From NCBI GenBank assembly GCA_021736575.1, contig JAIPFP010000023.1, forward strand, positions 1 to 44,324: a DNA stretch of 44,324 nucleotides. The letters run 5' to 3'. The DNA comes from Pirellula sp. Its GTDB lineage: Bacteria; Planctomycetota; Planctomycetia; Pirellulales; Pirellulaceae. This document shows positions 10,613-19,330 of the stretch, piece after piece (within the stretch, counting starts at the first letter, position 1; every line of letters starts with the position of its first letter). Under the pieces are notes generated by a model. That model worked only from the letters and a program-made list of their open reading frames with translations, did no database searches and was not told the DNA's origin. Both the position numbers and the translations under genes were made by a program.

Positions 10613-10840
10613 CTCTCTTTTCCCTCGTCTTCAATGCAATCGGTTTACAGGACAAAAGAATAACACAAGGCAAAAAATCTGCGATCCTAGAACGTAAAAG
10701 ACAAGTGACAAGAAAAACAGGACCCAGGGCGGCGATCCGCGACCAGGCTGTGAATTTATCATTGTCGCCTTTCGCCCCGCGACCAGGGCGAGGGGAGCAA
10801 GATCAAAAGATGTGGGTAAAAATGAGGGGGTAACCCCAAG

Positions 10841-10990
10841 GGCATGCATCGAATGCCCCTGGGTTTACCCCAGGGGATCGTTACCTTCACGCTAGGTCGA
10901 AGGTCAGCTACCACTGGCATAAAGCCAGTTGGCATGCAACGAAAATGCCGCTGGGTTTACCCCAGGGGATCGTTACCTTCACGCTAGGTC
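10841..10990. repeat. Two 40-bp direct repeats containing a palindrome
   Basis: A 40-base sequence (CTGGGTTTACCCCAGGGGAT, continuing to GCTAGGTC) occurs identically at 10859-10898 and 10951-10990, 92 bases apart. Each copy is preceded by a similar GGCATGCA...ATGCC block at 10841 and 10931. The core CTGGGTTTACCCCAG is palindromic and could form a hairpin. It resembles the short palindromic intergenic repeats of planctomycete genomes. It lies between the divergent start of pckG and the end of the Deg protease gene. Nothing else is seen in 10613-11050 apart from the pckG upstream region. Confidence 0.8.
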
Positions 10991-11050
10991 CCGACCGACA
11001 TTGATTTTGGCACAAATCACGATGGGCCGGAACGGAAAGACTACCAGGCC

Positions 11051-12547
11051 TTACTTTCGCTTACCTCCATTCCATATTTCTATCAGGTCGTCTGAAAACT
11101 GCTTTCGAATGTTGTTTTCGGCCAAGATTGATTCGGTTTCGGAAGCCATTTCCTTGCGGTTGAATACGAGCTTTTCCGAACCAAGATCGGCGAATTCAAT
11201 TTCCAAATACTCATCTTGGCAGTCTCGAATGAACTCGACGAGATGGTTCAAGCTTCGAATATTGACTTGATTGATCGACTTGACAATGCAATAAACGGGC
11301 GGTCGATACCCTTTTGTACTTCGATGCGAAAAAAGTGCAGCTGGAATAAGGACGAGCTCTTGCAGATTCTCACTCGCTGGAGTGCTCAGATTGGATAGCA
11401 AAGGACTGTTGCGAGCACCGAGCTGCAAGGCCCATTCATTGGAGGACAAAAATGAATAGGCAATCTCGAGAGTGGCCGCCTCGAACGCAATCGGCCCAAA
11501 GATAAAATAGCTTGGGTATTTCCCTCGTATGCTAGGAAGTACCGAAGGGATCTCCTTGGGTGCACGACAATTGATTTCGATCTCGCGACCTTGTCGCCAA
11601 ATCGTCAACGGTACTTTTCCATCTTTTTCTACTAGAGGACAATAGAACAAAAAGCTAAGGGTTAGTTCGCCTACCTTCACGTTGCCTTGCGAATCGATTG
11701 CATGTGGTCCGATCTTGGTAATAACATCGTCGATCTGAAGAGAATTACCCTTTGGGTCTCGAACGCCACTGACCATGAATCCGCCGCTCCCCTTGGGTAG
11801 CCTTAACCGAGATCTTAGTGCGAGGTTTTCGGTTGGTTGAAAATACTCCCAAACATAGGAATTCCCATCACACTTACCGTCCTGGATGTCTCTCAAGAAA
11901 CCACTCAGCTCAATAGAGTGAATTAGATATCCAATGCTATTTGCATTCTGGAGACCGCTAAAAGCAACGCCAACAACTTTCCCGTTTGAGATCGCTGGGC
12001 CTCCACTATTGCCAGGATTAATGGCGGCATCGATTTGAGCTCGCAAACCAAATTGATTGACGCCGATCGCAGTATATTCGATCCGAGATACGACCCCTTT
12101 TGTGATCGCAATTTGGCTTCCACCAACAGGATAGCCATACACGTTGACTTCGGAGCGCAGCCGTGTAACGTCGTTGTCGATGATCAGAGGCTCGATGTTG
12201 TTCAATGCGTCCGGATCGGTCACTCGCAGGACAGCAAGGTCGAGACCGTAGGAGACTGCCTCTACGGTCGCTTCCAATTTTTCATCGGACTGATCGGGCT
12301 GAACATAGACTTGAGATGCATGCTGAACGACGTGCGCATTGGTCACAATACGTTTGCCTGAAATGACAAAGCCAGTACCGCCGCTTTGGGTCGGGCTCGC
12401 TTTGTTCCAAGGGGCATAATAATCAGGACTGCGTTTGGTCACGCTAATCTTAACAATCGATGCATTGACGTCATCGTTTGCAACGGCACGGATTGAAAGC
12501 AGCATCGTGTGAGCGACAAGGAATGCGAGAAAAATCGGGCGAATCAT
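11051..12547 (-). CDS. Secreted plant-type Deg serine protease
   Basis: This is a trypsin-fold protease of about 498 residues with an N-terminal signal peptide (IFLAFLVAHTMLLSI ending near AVA). The catalytic triad is visible: His72 in TNAHVV, Asp103 in GLDLAVL and Ser181 in NPGNSGGP. A PDZ domain follows at about 250-340. The C-terminal part (CIVKSINQVNIRSLNHLVEF ... AENNIRKQFSDDL) matches the PDZ_3 domain of plant Deg9/Deg10 rather than the tandem PDZ of DegP. It probably degrades misfolded proteins in the periplasm. ATG 12547 is preferred (AAGGA 10 bases upstream); an in-frame ATG at 12637 would add 30 unneeded residues before the signal peptide. Confidence 0.9.
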   Translation of the reverse strand: MIRPIFLAFLVAHTMLLSIRAVANDDVNASIVKISVTKRSPDYYAPWNKASPTQSGGTGFVISGKRIVTNAHVVQHASQVYVQPDQSDEKLEATVEAVSYGLDLAVLRVTDPDALNNIEPLIIDNDVTRLRSEVNVYGYPVGGSQIAITKGVVSRIEYTAIGVNQFGLRAQIDAAINPGNSGGPAISNGKVVGVAFSGLQNANSIGYLIHSIELSGFLRDIQDGKCDGNSYVWEYFQPTENLALRSRLRLPKGSGGFMVSGVRDPKGNSLQIDDVITKIGPHAIDSQGNVKVGELTLSFLFYCPLVEKDGKVPLTIWRQGREIEINCRAPKEIPSVLPSIRGKYPSYFIFGPIAFEAATLEIAYSFLSSNEWALQLGARNSPLLSNLSTPASENLQELVLIPAALFSHRSTKGYRPPVYCIVKSINQVNIRSLNHLVEFIRDCQDEYLEIEFADLGSEKLVFNRKEMASETESILAENNIRKQFSDDLIEIWNGGKRK

Positions 12548-12779
12548 TCGTGAATAATCCTTGCGGTTTGTCGTTAACTTTGGAGGTGACTGGGCAGCCA
12601 AACTTTGCATTGTAACGGGGTGATTCGCGTGGCCCAATGAACCCCGCAGGTTTATCCTTCGGAAGTTTAGGTTTTTATGCTACTAAATGATCCTTTGCGA
12701 ACCTCGCTGGGCGGCATAAAGGGTGGCGTTTTGTTTGTAGCCAAAAAGCCTAACGATCCGCAGGACGAGCCTGTGGGAT

Positions 12780-12806
12780 TTGGTGGTAGGTCGCACCTGC
12801 CACCAA
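12780..12806. repeat. Hairpin with 12-bp stem
   Basis: TTGGTGGTAGGT, loop CGC, ACCTGCCACCAA: a 12-bp stem with a single G-T pair. No T-run follows. It lies in the 12548-13002 gap between two divergent genes, in which I see no coding region; frames there are short or antisense to subunit III. Confidence 0.4.
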
Positions 12807-13002
12807 GAGATAGGTTCAAAATTCTGACGATAAGACTTGCTCGAAATCGAGACCTGCAAAATGGCCGATGTTAAACGATTTTCCGCGTTGCGGTCCCAGT
12901 GGTAGTAGTGCATCGAATCGATCTTGAAATTCGTCCATTCTTGCATGCGTTCTTCCGCTATACTGTGCGTGGACATGTTTGGTAAAAAGTAGGGAAACGT
13001 TT

Positions 13003-13722
13003 GTGGAATCGACAACTTCAGCGTCTGTGAAAAAAAATCGGGTGGGCAACGTGATCGTTTTGCCTCAGGATGCGCGCGCAGCTCAAGGCGTTTGGCTTCT
13101 CTTGGCATCCCTGAGTATTTTCTTCGTTTCAAGCATTTTGTTGTATGTCGTCTATGTTGCGATGCGAATTGCGCCGGAATCGGGAATGAAGCCTCACTCT
13201 TTCCATTTACCAAAGAGCTTTTTGCCGTCTACATTGCTGCTGGTTGGAGTCTCAGGCGCTCTTGAATGGGCTTTGAGAGCGGCCCGAAGGGACCGAGTCC
13301 AAGATGTCAAGCGAGCCACCCTTGCGGCCTTCATTATGGGAATGCTCTTTATGGCCATTCAATCCGAAGGCATGTATCGATTGATTTACGCGGCTAGTCA
13401 AGCCTCGTCCTTGCGCAACAGTGCCTATGCACTCACGTTCGTCCTGGCGCTTCTCCACGCTTTGCATGTCGTGGGAGGGATTGTGGGGTTGGTAAGCACG
13501 CTGTTCAACGCATATCGTTACAAGTACGATCATGAGCGACATTTTGGTCTTCGTTTTTGTACCCTTTACTGGCATTTCTTGGATATTGTGTGGGTACTGC
13601 TCCTGGCCAGTTTCTTCATTTCCGGCGCGTTGATCAACCGCAACCCATCGAATGAGACGGCCTTGCGTGATCATGTCGACCGATCGCTATATGTCGTTGA
13701 TCCGATTGATCAGTTGTCGTAA
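13003..13722 (+). CDS. Haem-copper oxidase subunit III
   Basis: This membrane protein of about 239 residues belongs to the cytochrome c oxidase subunit III family. Five hydrophobic segments are visible (LLLASLSIFFVSSILLYVVY; STLLLVGVSGALEW; LAAFIMGMLFMAI; ALTFVLALLHALHVVGGIVG; IVWVLLLASFFISG) and the family signature YWHFLDIVWVLL is intact. Subunit III helps stabilise the catalytic core and feeds protons and oxygen; it is normally encoded with subunits I and II, which are absent here. GTG 13003 is preferred because AGGGA lies 7 bases upstream; TTG 12979 has no ribosome site. Its 3' end overlaps the convergent LOG gene by 36 bp. Confidence 0.88.
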   Translation: MESTTSASVKKNRVGNVIVLPQDARAAQGVWLLLASLSIFFVSSILLYVVYVAMRIAPESGMKPHSFHLPKSFLPSTLLLVGVSGALEWALRAARRDRVQDVKRATLAAFIMGMLFMAIQSEGMYRLIYAASQASSLRNSAYALTFVLALLHALHVVGGIVGLVSTLFNAYRYKYDHERHFGLRFCTLYWHFLDIVWVLLLASFFISGALINRNPSNETALRDHVDRSLYVVDPIDQLS

Positions 13723-14739
13723 TCTTCCAAGGTTCCGTCGATTGAAATGCAGCAAAAGTCTTGGAAGGCTCTCGATTTCGGGTTCATTCGATTCCTCCGG
13801 CAATGCATTGCGTTGCTCCATTTTTCCGGACACCAATATCTCCGCGAACTCATCATTCAAAGCAGCTAGCTTGCCGGGCGTCAATTTCGAAGTCATTCGA
13901 ATAACCAACATATCATTCACGTATCGCAGGCTGTGGTAGTTCCTATAAAAGGTCAGAATCTCGGCAATGGCCGCGTCGTTGCTATCGGTAACAAGATACA
14001 AATGAACATCCTCAGGACTAATCAGCTTCTGACTCAATAGCTGCTCTCGAAAAAAGGTCTCTAGCCCCGACCAAAAAGTCCCACCCGGTTCGTCGAGCAA
14101 AATCAGCGGAAACATCGTCTGCTTTCCCGTTTGCAACAGCGTTAGCACTTCGAGTGTTTCGTCAAGCGTGCCGAAGCCGCCAGGACAACAAACGACCGCG
14201 CTGCACTCTTTGATAAACATCAGTTTGCGGGTGAAAAAGTATTTTAGTGTAACAAGCTTTGGGTCTCCTTCGATATACGGGTTGGCGGACTGTTCGAAGG
14301 GGAGCATGATGTTCAGTCCCATCGACATTTCCCGTCCTGCACCTTTGTGGCCAGCCTCCATGATTCCGCCACCTGCACCCGTGATGGTCATCCAGCCATG
14401 CTCGGCCATTCGCCGACCAAACTCAACCGCCTGAATGTAAGCAGGATGATCCGGTTTGGTTCTAGCGGAGCCAAAGATCGTGACCTTGCGACGGCGACGA
14501 AATGGCTGGAAGACCTTGAACGCGTACCGCAATTCGCGAAGCGTTCGACTTAGAATTTTCAAATCGCCGCGGGTCGTTCCATCCACGTGAAGTCGGTCGA
14601 CGGTCCGCCGCATCATATCGATTAAGTCGTCGCTCTCAAGTGAAAAAGGGGGCTCATCTGCCGGTTGCGGTCGTGCCTTTTCGTCTTCGCCTAAAGCTTC
14701 GGGCTGAATCTGATTCTTTGGGGTTTCTGGGTCAATCAT
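13687..14739 (-). CDS. LOG-family (TIGR00730) nucleotide-binding protein
   Basis: LOG proteins hydrolyse nucleoside 5'-monophosphates to base and ribose phosphate, as in cytokinin activation or PpnN of E. coli. The 350-residue protein has an N-terminal helical extension and then the Rossmann-like core: TIFGSARTKPDHP, TITGAGGGIMEAGHKGA, FTRKLMF and the hallmark CPGGFGTLDETLEVL with catalytic glutamate. The last 40 residues are basic and helical. ATG 14739 follows AGGAA at 7 bases. Its end overlaps the subunit III gene by 36 bp on the opposite strand. Confidence 0.9.
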   Translation of the reverse strand: MIDPETPKNQIQPEALGEDEKARPQPADEPPFSLESDDLIDMMRRTVDRLHVDGTTRGDLKILSRTLRELRYAFKVFQPFRRRRKVTIFGSARTKPDHPAYIQAVEFGRRMAEHGWMTITGAGGGIMEAGHKGAGREMSMGLNIMLPFEQSANPYIEGDPKLVTLKYFFTRKLMFIKECSAVVCCPGGFGTLDETLEVLTLLQTGKQTMFPLILLDEPGGTFWSGLETFFREQLLSQKLISPEDVHLYLVTDSNDAAIAEILTFYRNYHSLRYVNDMLVIRMTSKLTPGKLAALNDEFAEILVSGKMEQRNALPEESNEPEIESLPRLLLHFNRRNLGRLRQLINRINDI

Positions 14740-15216
14740 CGACTATTCCTGTTGGTTTCCGAAAACGTCAGACCGACATTATAGCCCAAATACGCGTGTT
14801 GGCTGCAATGCAATTGACGCATCACACACCCTTCGTACCTCTTCGTACCTCTTCGTACCGCAAGGCGTGCCCACCAAATACCAGGTGGATTTCAAACGGT
14901 CCGTCGCCGAATAGGTTGAGTGTTGGCCAGTATCGATTGCGTGGCCCGCAATTACCCTAGGTTGCCCTCTTTTCGCAAATGGTTCCCAGACGAAGTCCTC
15001 TCGCCAGGGCCAATGCTGAGCCTAACCACGGTGACATTGCTGGGTTGCCAAATACACCAAGCGGGAAAGATCTATGATGCCATGGCTGAACGAACTCTGG
15101 ATGTCGGAACCCTGTTGGAATGAATCCAATCTATCCGAAAGAATGGGAGACGGAGACAAAATGGAAATGATCCCCCACGGCAAGGCAATTTGGTATCGAA
15201 TCGGTTTGTCGTTTTC
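14740..15216. other. Intergenic region without recognisable gene
   Basis: A 477-bp gap. It contains the three-copy tandem repeat at 14831-14860. A short frame at 14920-15123 was considered but has no family signature, and I do not call it. No promoter or terminator is clear. Confidence 0.4.
14831..14860. repeat. Tandem repeat, 10 bp x 3
   Basis: CTTCGTACCT occurs three times in a row; the last base of the third copy is G instead of T. It lies in non-coding sequence upstream of the LOG gene. Confidence 0.9.
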
Positions 15217-16581
15217 CTAGCCAAGCGACCAGCCTTGACGAGGTTGGCGGCCAATGAACCGATCCGCGTCGGGGCAGTTGGTTGCTTTCATGGCCTTGAA
15301 ATCCCACTCGAGTTTCATTCCAGCTCGGAACGCAACATTGCCAAGGTGATTCGCCTCCGTTAGCAGGCCTGCATAACTAAAGGGACTTCCAGTGGGCGTC
15401 CCGTTTCGAATCGCATTCAACCATTCTTCATGCTGTCCGGGCGAATCGGGGATGAAAGGTTTCGGTCTCTTGAAATCGACGAATTTATCCTCTGGCAAAA
15501 GCAAGTGCTTGTTGTAATCGGACAACAACATGCCTTTGTCACCAACGAAGAGCACGGCACTATCCCATTGCGGGATCCCTTTGTCTTTCCAAATCTGCGG
15601 TTTGTCCTCCCCTTGATACCAACTGAGTTTGCACGCTGGCATGCCTTCGCGCGGCCCGTATTCGTAGGTTGTAGTCATGGAGGCGGGTGCAATTTCCGAA
15701 TGAGGCTTATCGCCAAAGGATTCAATCGTTTTCGGCGCGTCAAGTTTCAATGCCCAAAAGGGCAAGTCGTTCCAGTGACTGCCAAGATCCGACATCGTAC
15801 CGTTTCCGAAATCCCACCATCGATACCACTTTGGGCCCGGAAAATAGACCTCATGGTAAGGTCTCAAGGGAGCAGGTCCACACCATAAGTCCCAATCGAG
15901 TCCTTTGGGGATTTCCATCGATTCTTTGGGGCGATCGGTGACGTAAACGATATCGCGATGTCGTTTCGCATCCGCTTCGCTTTGCAATCCCCAGGCTCGC
16001 GAAACCCATACGTGGGCTTCGCTGACCGCTCCAATAGCTCCCGACTGGACGAGTTCGACCACGCGACGATAGTTTGGCAAGCCATGGATTTGTGTTCCCA
16101 TTTGTGTCGGAACATTGGCTTGCGCCGACGCTTGCATAATGCGTCGCGACTCTTGGATATTGTAGGTCAACGGCTTTTCGCAATAGACCGGTTTCTTCAT
16201 CTGAAGAGCTGGGAGGGTTGCAAAGGCGTGCGTGTGCTCGGTGGAACTCACAACAACGGCATCTACATCCTTCAATTCATCCAACAATCGTCGAAAGTCA
16301 GAATAACGTCGCGCCTTTTGAAATTGCTCGCCGACGCGATCGAGGGTGGTACCATTGACGTCGCAAATGGAGACAACGTTCACCGAAGCGTCTTTGGTGA
16401 GATCTTTGAGATTGCTTCCTCCTCGTCCGCCGACACCTACAAATGCCAAATTCAGTTTGTCATTTTCTGCGAACGCCTTCGCTCTTGAACCGAGTAGGTT
16501 TGAACCGAGTAGGAGGGTACCGGCGGTTGCAGCGGTCCCTTGCAAGAAATGACGACGTCGGATGGGTCCAGAAGTTCTCAT
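15217..16581 (-). CDS. Secreted Gfo/Idh/MocA-family oxidoreductase
   Basis: The 454-residue protein begins with a twin-arginine signal ([15 protein letters not shown], then [14 protein letters not shown]). A Rossmann NAD(P) site follows ([13 protein letters not shown]) with the family motif CEKPLTYN near residue 145. The C-terminal half is the usual beta-sheet substrate domain. Such exported proteins are abundant in Planctomycetes and are thought to oxidise sugars or polyols; whether a bound cofactor is retained outside is unknown. It is the last gene of a minus-strand series with an SDR, a DMF-beta-like protein and ThuA, but it lies 255 bp from the SDR and may have its own promoter. Confidence 0.92.
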   Translation of the reverse strand: MRTSGPIRRRHFLQGTAATAGTLLLGSNLLGSRAKAFAENDKLNLAFVGVGGRGGSNLKDLTKDASVNVVSICDVNGTTLDRVGEQFQKARRYSDFRRLLDELKDVDAVVVSSTEHTHAFATLPALQMKKPVYCEKPLTYNIQESRRIMQASAQANVPTQMGTQIHGLPNYRRVVELVQSGAIGAVSEAHVWVSRAWGLQSEADAKRHRDIVYVTDRPKESMEIPKGLDWDLWCGPAPLRPYHEVYFPGPKWYRWWDFGNGTMSDLGSHWNDLPFWALKLDAPKTIESFGDKPHSEIAPASMTTTYEYGPREGMPACKLSWYQGEDKPQIWKDKGIPQWDSAVLFVGDKGMLLSDYNKHLLLPEDKFVDFKRPKPFIPDSPGQHEEWLNAIRNGTPTGSPFSYAGLLTEANHLGNVAFRAGMKLEWDFKAMKATNCPDADRFIGRQPRQGWSLG

Positions 16582-16713
16582 TGCGATTCTCGCTTGTTGG
16601 ATAAAATTGGTCGAACGGGCGGCAGATTCCTATGATACATTAATTTGGGTGACCGCAGAATGTAGCCTCCACCCGGACCGCGTGCATGATAAGGCGAGCG
16701 GCAAATTGCCGTA

Positions 16714-16780
16714 TCCCAACCCGAAGCGTTAGAGCGTTAGCGAGGGGCAGACCGTCCCTCGCTCACGCGTCGGGTTGGGA
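16714..16780. repeat. Palindromic intergenic repeat, family 'CCCGAcGCGtaAGCGAGG', copy 1
   Basis: Outer arms TCCCAACCCGA (16714) and TCGGGTTGGGA (to 16780) pair perfectly, and inner arms AGCGAGGG and CCCTCGCT pair around a short loop, giving a nested hairpin. The inner motif is shared with the repeat at 26878-26947. It lies between two minus-strand genes, so a terminator or attenuator role is possible. Confidence 0.75.
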
Positions 16781-16836
16781 TTAATGCGGATTAAATCAGC
16801 AGTCTTTGCTCGAGTAAATGGCTTAGGGGGTGATCC

Positions 16837-17625
16837 TTACTGGCCACCTTCGGCTCGCTTGGACCACCAGGGGAGTTCAACACCACCGTCCATGGTCAGC
16901 GTACTGCCTACCATGTAACTCGCTTCTTTGCTGAGCGTAAAGCAGATGCCGTGTGCCATCTCCTCGGATGTGCCGAGCCGTTTCAGGGGCAGGCTCTTAG
17001 CCCCCTCCTGCAATTGCTCGTCCGTGAAAAACTTTCGTTCACCTGGCGTATCGATCCAGCCAGGATGAAAAACGTTGACCCGAATTCCATGATTTACCAG
17101 TTCGATTGCGGCGGTTCGAGCCATGTGATCGATTGCAGCTTTGGCCATGTTGTAGGCCATCGCAGTTGGGAAAGCTATTTTTGAGTGCGGAGAGCTGACG
17201 ATCGTGATTGCTCCACCTTTGCCTTGCTGGACCATCTGTCTTGAGGAAGCGATCAAGCCATGCAGGGCTCCCCACATGCAGACATCGATCGTGCGGCGAA
17301 ATCCCTTCATGTCTGCCTCCAGCATCAATTGCCGATCGCTGTAGGCGGCATTGGAAACAAACAAATCGAGACTTCCGAAAGACTCCACTGTTTTTTCGAC
17401 CATTGCGTCCACCGCCGCTTGATCTGAAACGTCGCACGCAACAATGATCGCTTTACGCCCCAGTTTCTCGATCTCGTGCTGAACCTCTTCGGCGGCACTT
17501 CGACTGGAACTACAATTGATCGTCACGTTCGCACCGCCGCGGGCCAACTCAATGGCAACAGCTCTACCGATTCCCTTGGACGATCCAGTGACGATGGCAT
17601 TTTTGCCTTCAAACGAGTAGTGCAT
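16837..17625 (-). CDS. Short-chain dehydrogenase/reductase (SDR)
   Basis: The protein of about 262 residues has the classical SDR layout: the cofactor motif TGSSKGIG near the N-terminus, the SNAAY block (NNAG variant), the catalytic Ser in IVSSPHS, and Tyr-Lys in AYNMAKAAI. It ends with the usual DGGVELPWW tail. It is probably a soluble NAD(P)-dependent alcohol or sugar dehydrogenase; substrate not visible. ATG 17625 follows GCAGG by 5 bases; a longer in-frame start at 17703 adds 26 residues without similarity. The DMF-beta-like gene lies 126 bp upstream on the same strand. Confidence 0.9.
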   Translation of the reverse strand: MHYSFEGKNAIVTGSSKGIGRAVAIELARGGANVTINCSSSRSAAEEVQHEIEKLGRKAIIVACDVSDQAAVDAMVEKTVESFGSLDLFVSNAAYSDRQLMLEADMKGFRRTIDVCMWGALHGLIASSRQMVQQGKGGAITIVSSPHSKIAFPTAMAYNMAKAAIDHMARTAAIELVNHGIRVNVFHPGWIDTPGERKFFTDEQLQEGAKSLPLKRLGTSEEMAHGICFTLSKEASYMVGSTLTMDGGVELPWWSKRAEGGQ

Positions 17626-17751
17626 CGTTGCCTGCTTTCTTGTCGTGATAAATGGGTAACCATCCCTACGTGTGGTACCGCCAAAGAGCGTAATGATATT
17701 CAAAAATTGAAAACAGAAGTGAGTGAGTTTTGCGTCAGCAATCTATCCAGC

Positions 17752-19275
17752 CTATTTTATCGCTCGGTCGAGCAAGTTGCGGGTGATGCGTTGAACGCGT
17801 TCATCTGGGCCATGTGGACGAGACCAATGTGACCAGGGAAGCATGTGCCCCGGCGGACTTGATAGACCTTGGCACCAAAAAATGGTCGATGCGTTAAAAA
17901 CAAAATTGCCTTTAGAACCGGGATAGATTGTAGCCGTCCATTGTTGCGGATTGACTCCTCCCTGCAGTGCAGTGCCGGCGGCGACAATCTCCAGTCCATC
18001 GATTTCTGGCGGGTCACCATGATACTCCCAACCGACGAGACCTGGGATGCTATCACCCTTCTTCATTCCGGTTCCTTCAAACATCCAATGCGATGGTTTT
18101 GTCACGGTCCAGTCGCCGCCACCATTCACAGGGTCGACGTTGCGTGAGCCCATGAGAAATCCTTCATCCGGACCTCGGTGGGGAAACGGACCATTGTCGC
18201 GCTCACGAGCGACCGCAAACTTATAATCGCCGCCATAAGGCCCACCGCGAAACAGGATTCTATTTTCGCGACCGTCATAGCTTTTGCGAAATGGCGATAC
18301 CCAACAAACAGAGTTTCCTGAAAAGAACAGAATATCGACACCCGCGTCTCGCATTTTAACGACGCTCTCATATTGCCGCGAATCCCAGTATTCGTCATGA
18401 CCCACGCTTAACATCGCCTTGCACTTCAGACCCCGATCCGGAACCAGCATGTCACTATTCGAGCAATAGCTTACGTTGTAGCCTTGTTGTTCTAGCCAAA
18501 AGGCAAAGGGGAACTCGAAACACAACCACTCCCCCGATCCAATCGACTGCGGATTCTCATAAATCTGTGCATACTTGCTATACGGCCGGTCGAAGCTGAC
18601 ATCCGCCCACGGACCCTGATTTCCTTTGGGATGCAAATAGACGGATGTGTCGACCGGCCAGCGATTGTACGCTTGCCAAGTATTATCGCTGACTTGAAAC
18701 AAGATGTCGGCAGGACGATCATCGCGTACCACAAACACAACGTAGCTTTGCCAATAGTCATGGGGTTTCTCTTCATCAACGGTCGTCAATCGCCCTAAAT
18801 AAACACCGCTTAACCAATCCTTGGGAATGACGACCGAAGCGGACGCTTCCCAGTGGCATTCCACAAGGCGGCGTTCTCCATCTGGTTCAGGTGTCTTCTG
18901 CGTGCGTCCTTCCAGCGGGCCAAGTGTGGTCATCAGTCGAGCACCACGTCCGCCATAATATCCAGTTCGAAAGATCTCGATCTTAAATGGTTTCTTTGGA
19001 TTCGTCGAAACCATGATGTCGAGTTTCTCACCTGCAGAAACACTCTGTCGCGAGCAATAACCCTCGATCCAAGGTGAGCGAAAACCTAGATTCTTGTCCA
19101 ATCGAACACGTGTCAATTGCCAGTCAGTGGATCCAGGTTTGTTGTTTTCCTCCTGAATCGCATTTGAAACCGCTGCGTCCTTCGTTTGTTGTGCAACCAA
19201 CGATTCAGCAAGCAATTGGATCTGCACGACGACCGCGATCGTGCAACAAATAAGGATGTTCTGGAATTTACACAT
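17752..19275 (-). CDS. Secreted N,N-dimethylformamidase beta-subunit-like protein
   Basis: This 507-residue protein has a signal peptide (ILICCTIAVVVQIQLLAES, then VAQQ). The body resembles the large-subunit domain of N,N-dimethylformamidase: WIEGYCSRQSVSAGEKLDI with strand repeats, FRTGYYGGRGARLM, FQVSDNTWQAYNRW, and the conserved VGHDEYWD followed by FFSGNSVCW. No small (alpha) subunit gene is adjacent, so true dimethylformamidase activity is uncertain; the family also occurs in Planctomycetes next to sugar-processing genes. ThuA lies 55 bp upstream and an SDR downstream, so these are likely cotranscribed. Confidence 0.8.
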   Translation of the reverse strand: MCKFQNILICCTIAVVVQIQLLAESLVAQQTKDAAVSNAIQEENNKPGSTDWQLTRVRLDKNLGFRSPWIEGYCSRQSVSAGEKLDIMVSTNPKKPFKIEIFRTGYYGGRGARLMTTLGPLEGRTQKTPEPDGERRLVECHWEASASVVIPKDWLSGVYLGRLTTVDEEKPHDYWQSYVVFVVRDDRPADILFQVSDNTWQAYNRWPVDTSVYLHPKGNQGPWADVSFDRPYSKYAQIYENPQSIGSGEWLCFEFPFAFWLEQQGYNVSYCSNSDMLVPDRGLKCKAMLSVGHDEYWDSRQYESVVKMRDAGVDILFFSGNSVCWVSPFRKSYDGRENRILFRGGPYGGDYKFAVARERDNGPFPHRGPDEGFLMGSRNVDPVNGGGDWTVTKPSHWMFEGTGMKKGDSIPGLVGWEYHGDPPEIDGLEIVAAGTALQGGVNPQQWTATIYPGSKGNFVFNASTIFWCQGLSSPPGHMLPWSHWSRPHGPDERVQRITRNLLDRAIK

Positions 19276-19330
19276 TTTGTCTCACCATTGGTACATCTGT
19301 TAACGATCGTCTATTGCAACTTGCGGACAA

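Noticed and set aside
12683..13213. 176-residue minus-strand frame
   Set aside because: It is antisense to the start of oxidase subunit III and its residues look like random sequence.
14920..15123. Short plus-strand frame in the LOG/Gfo gap
   Set aside because: No motif, no ribosome site and a TTG start.
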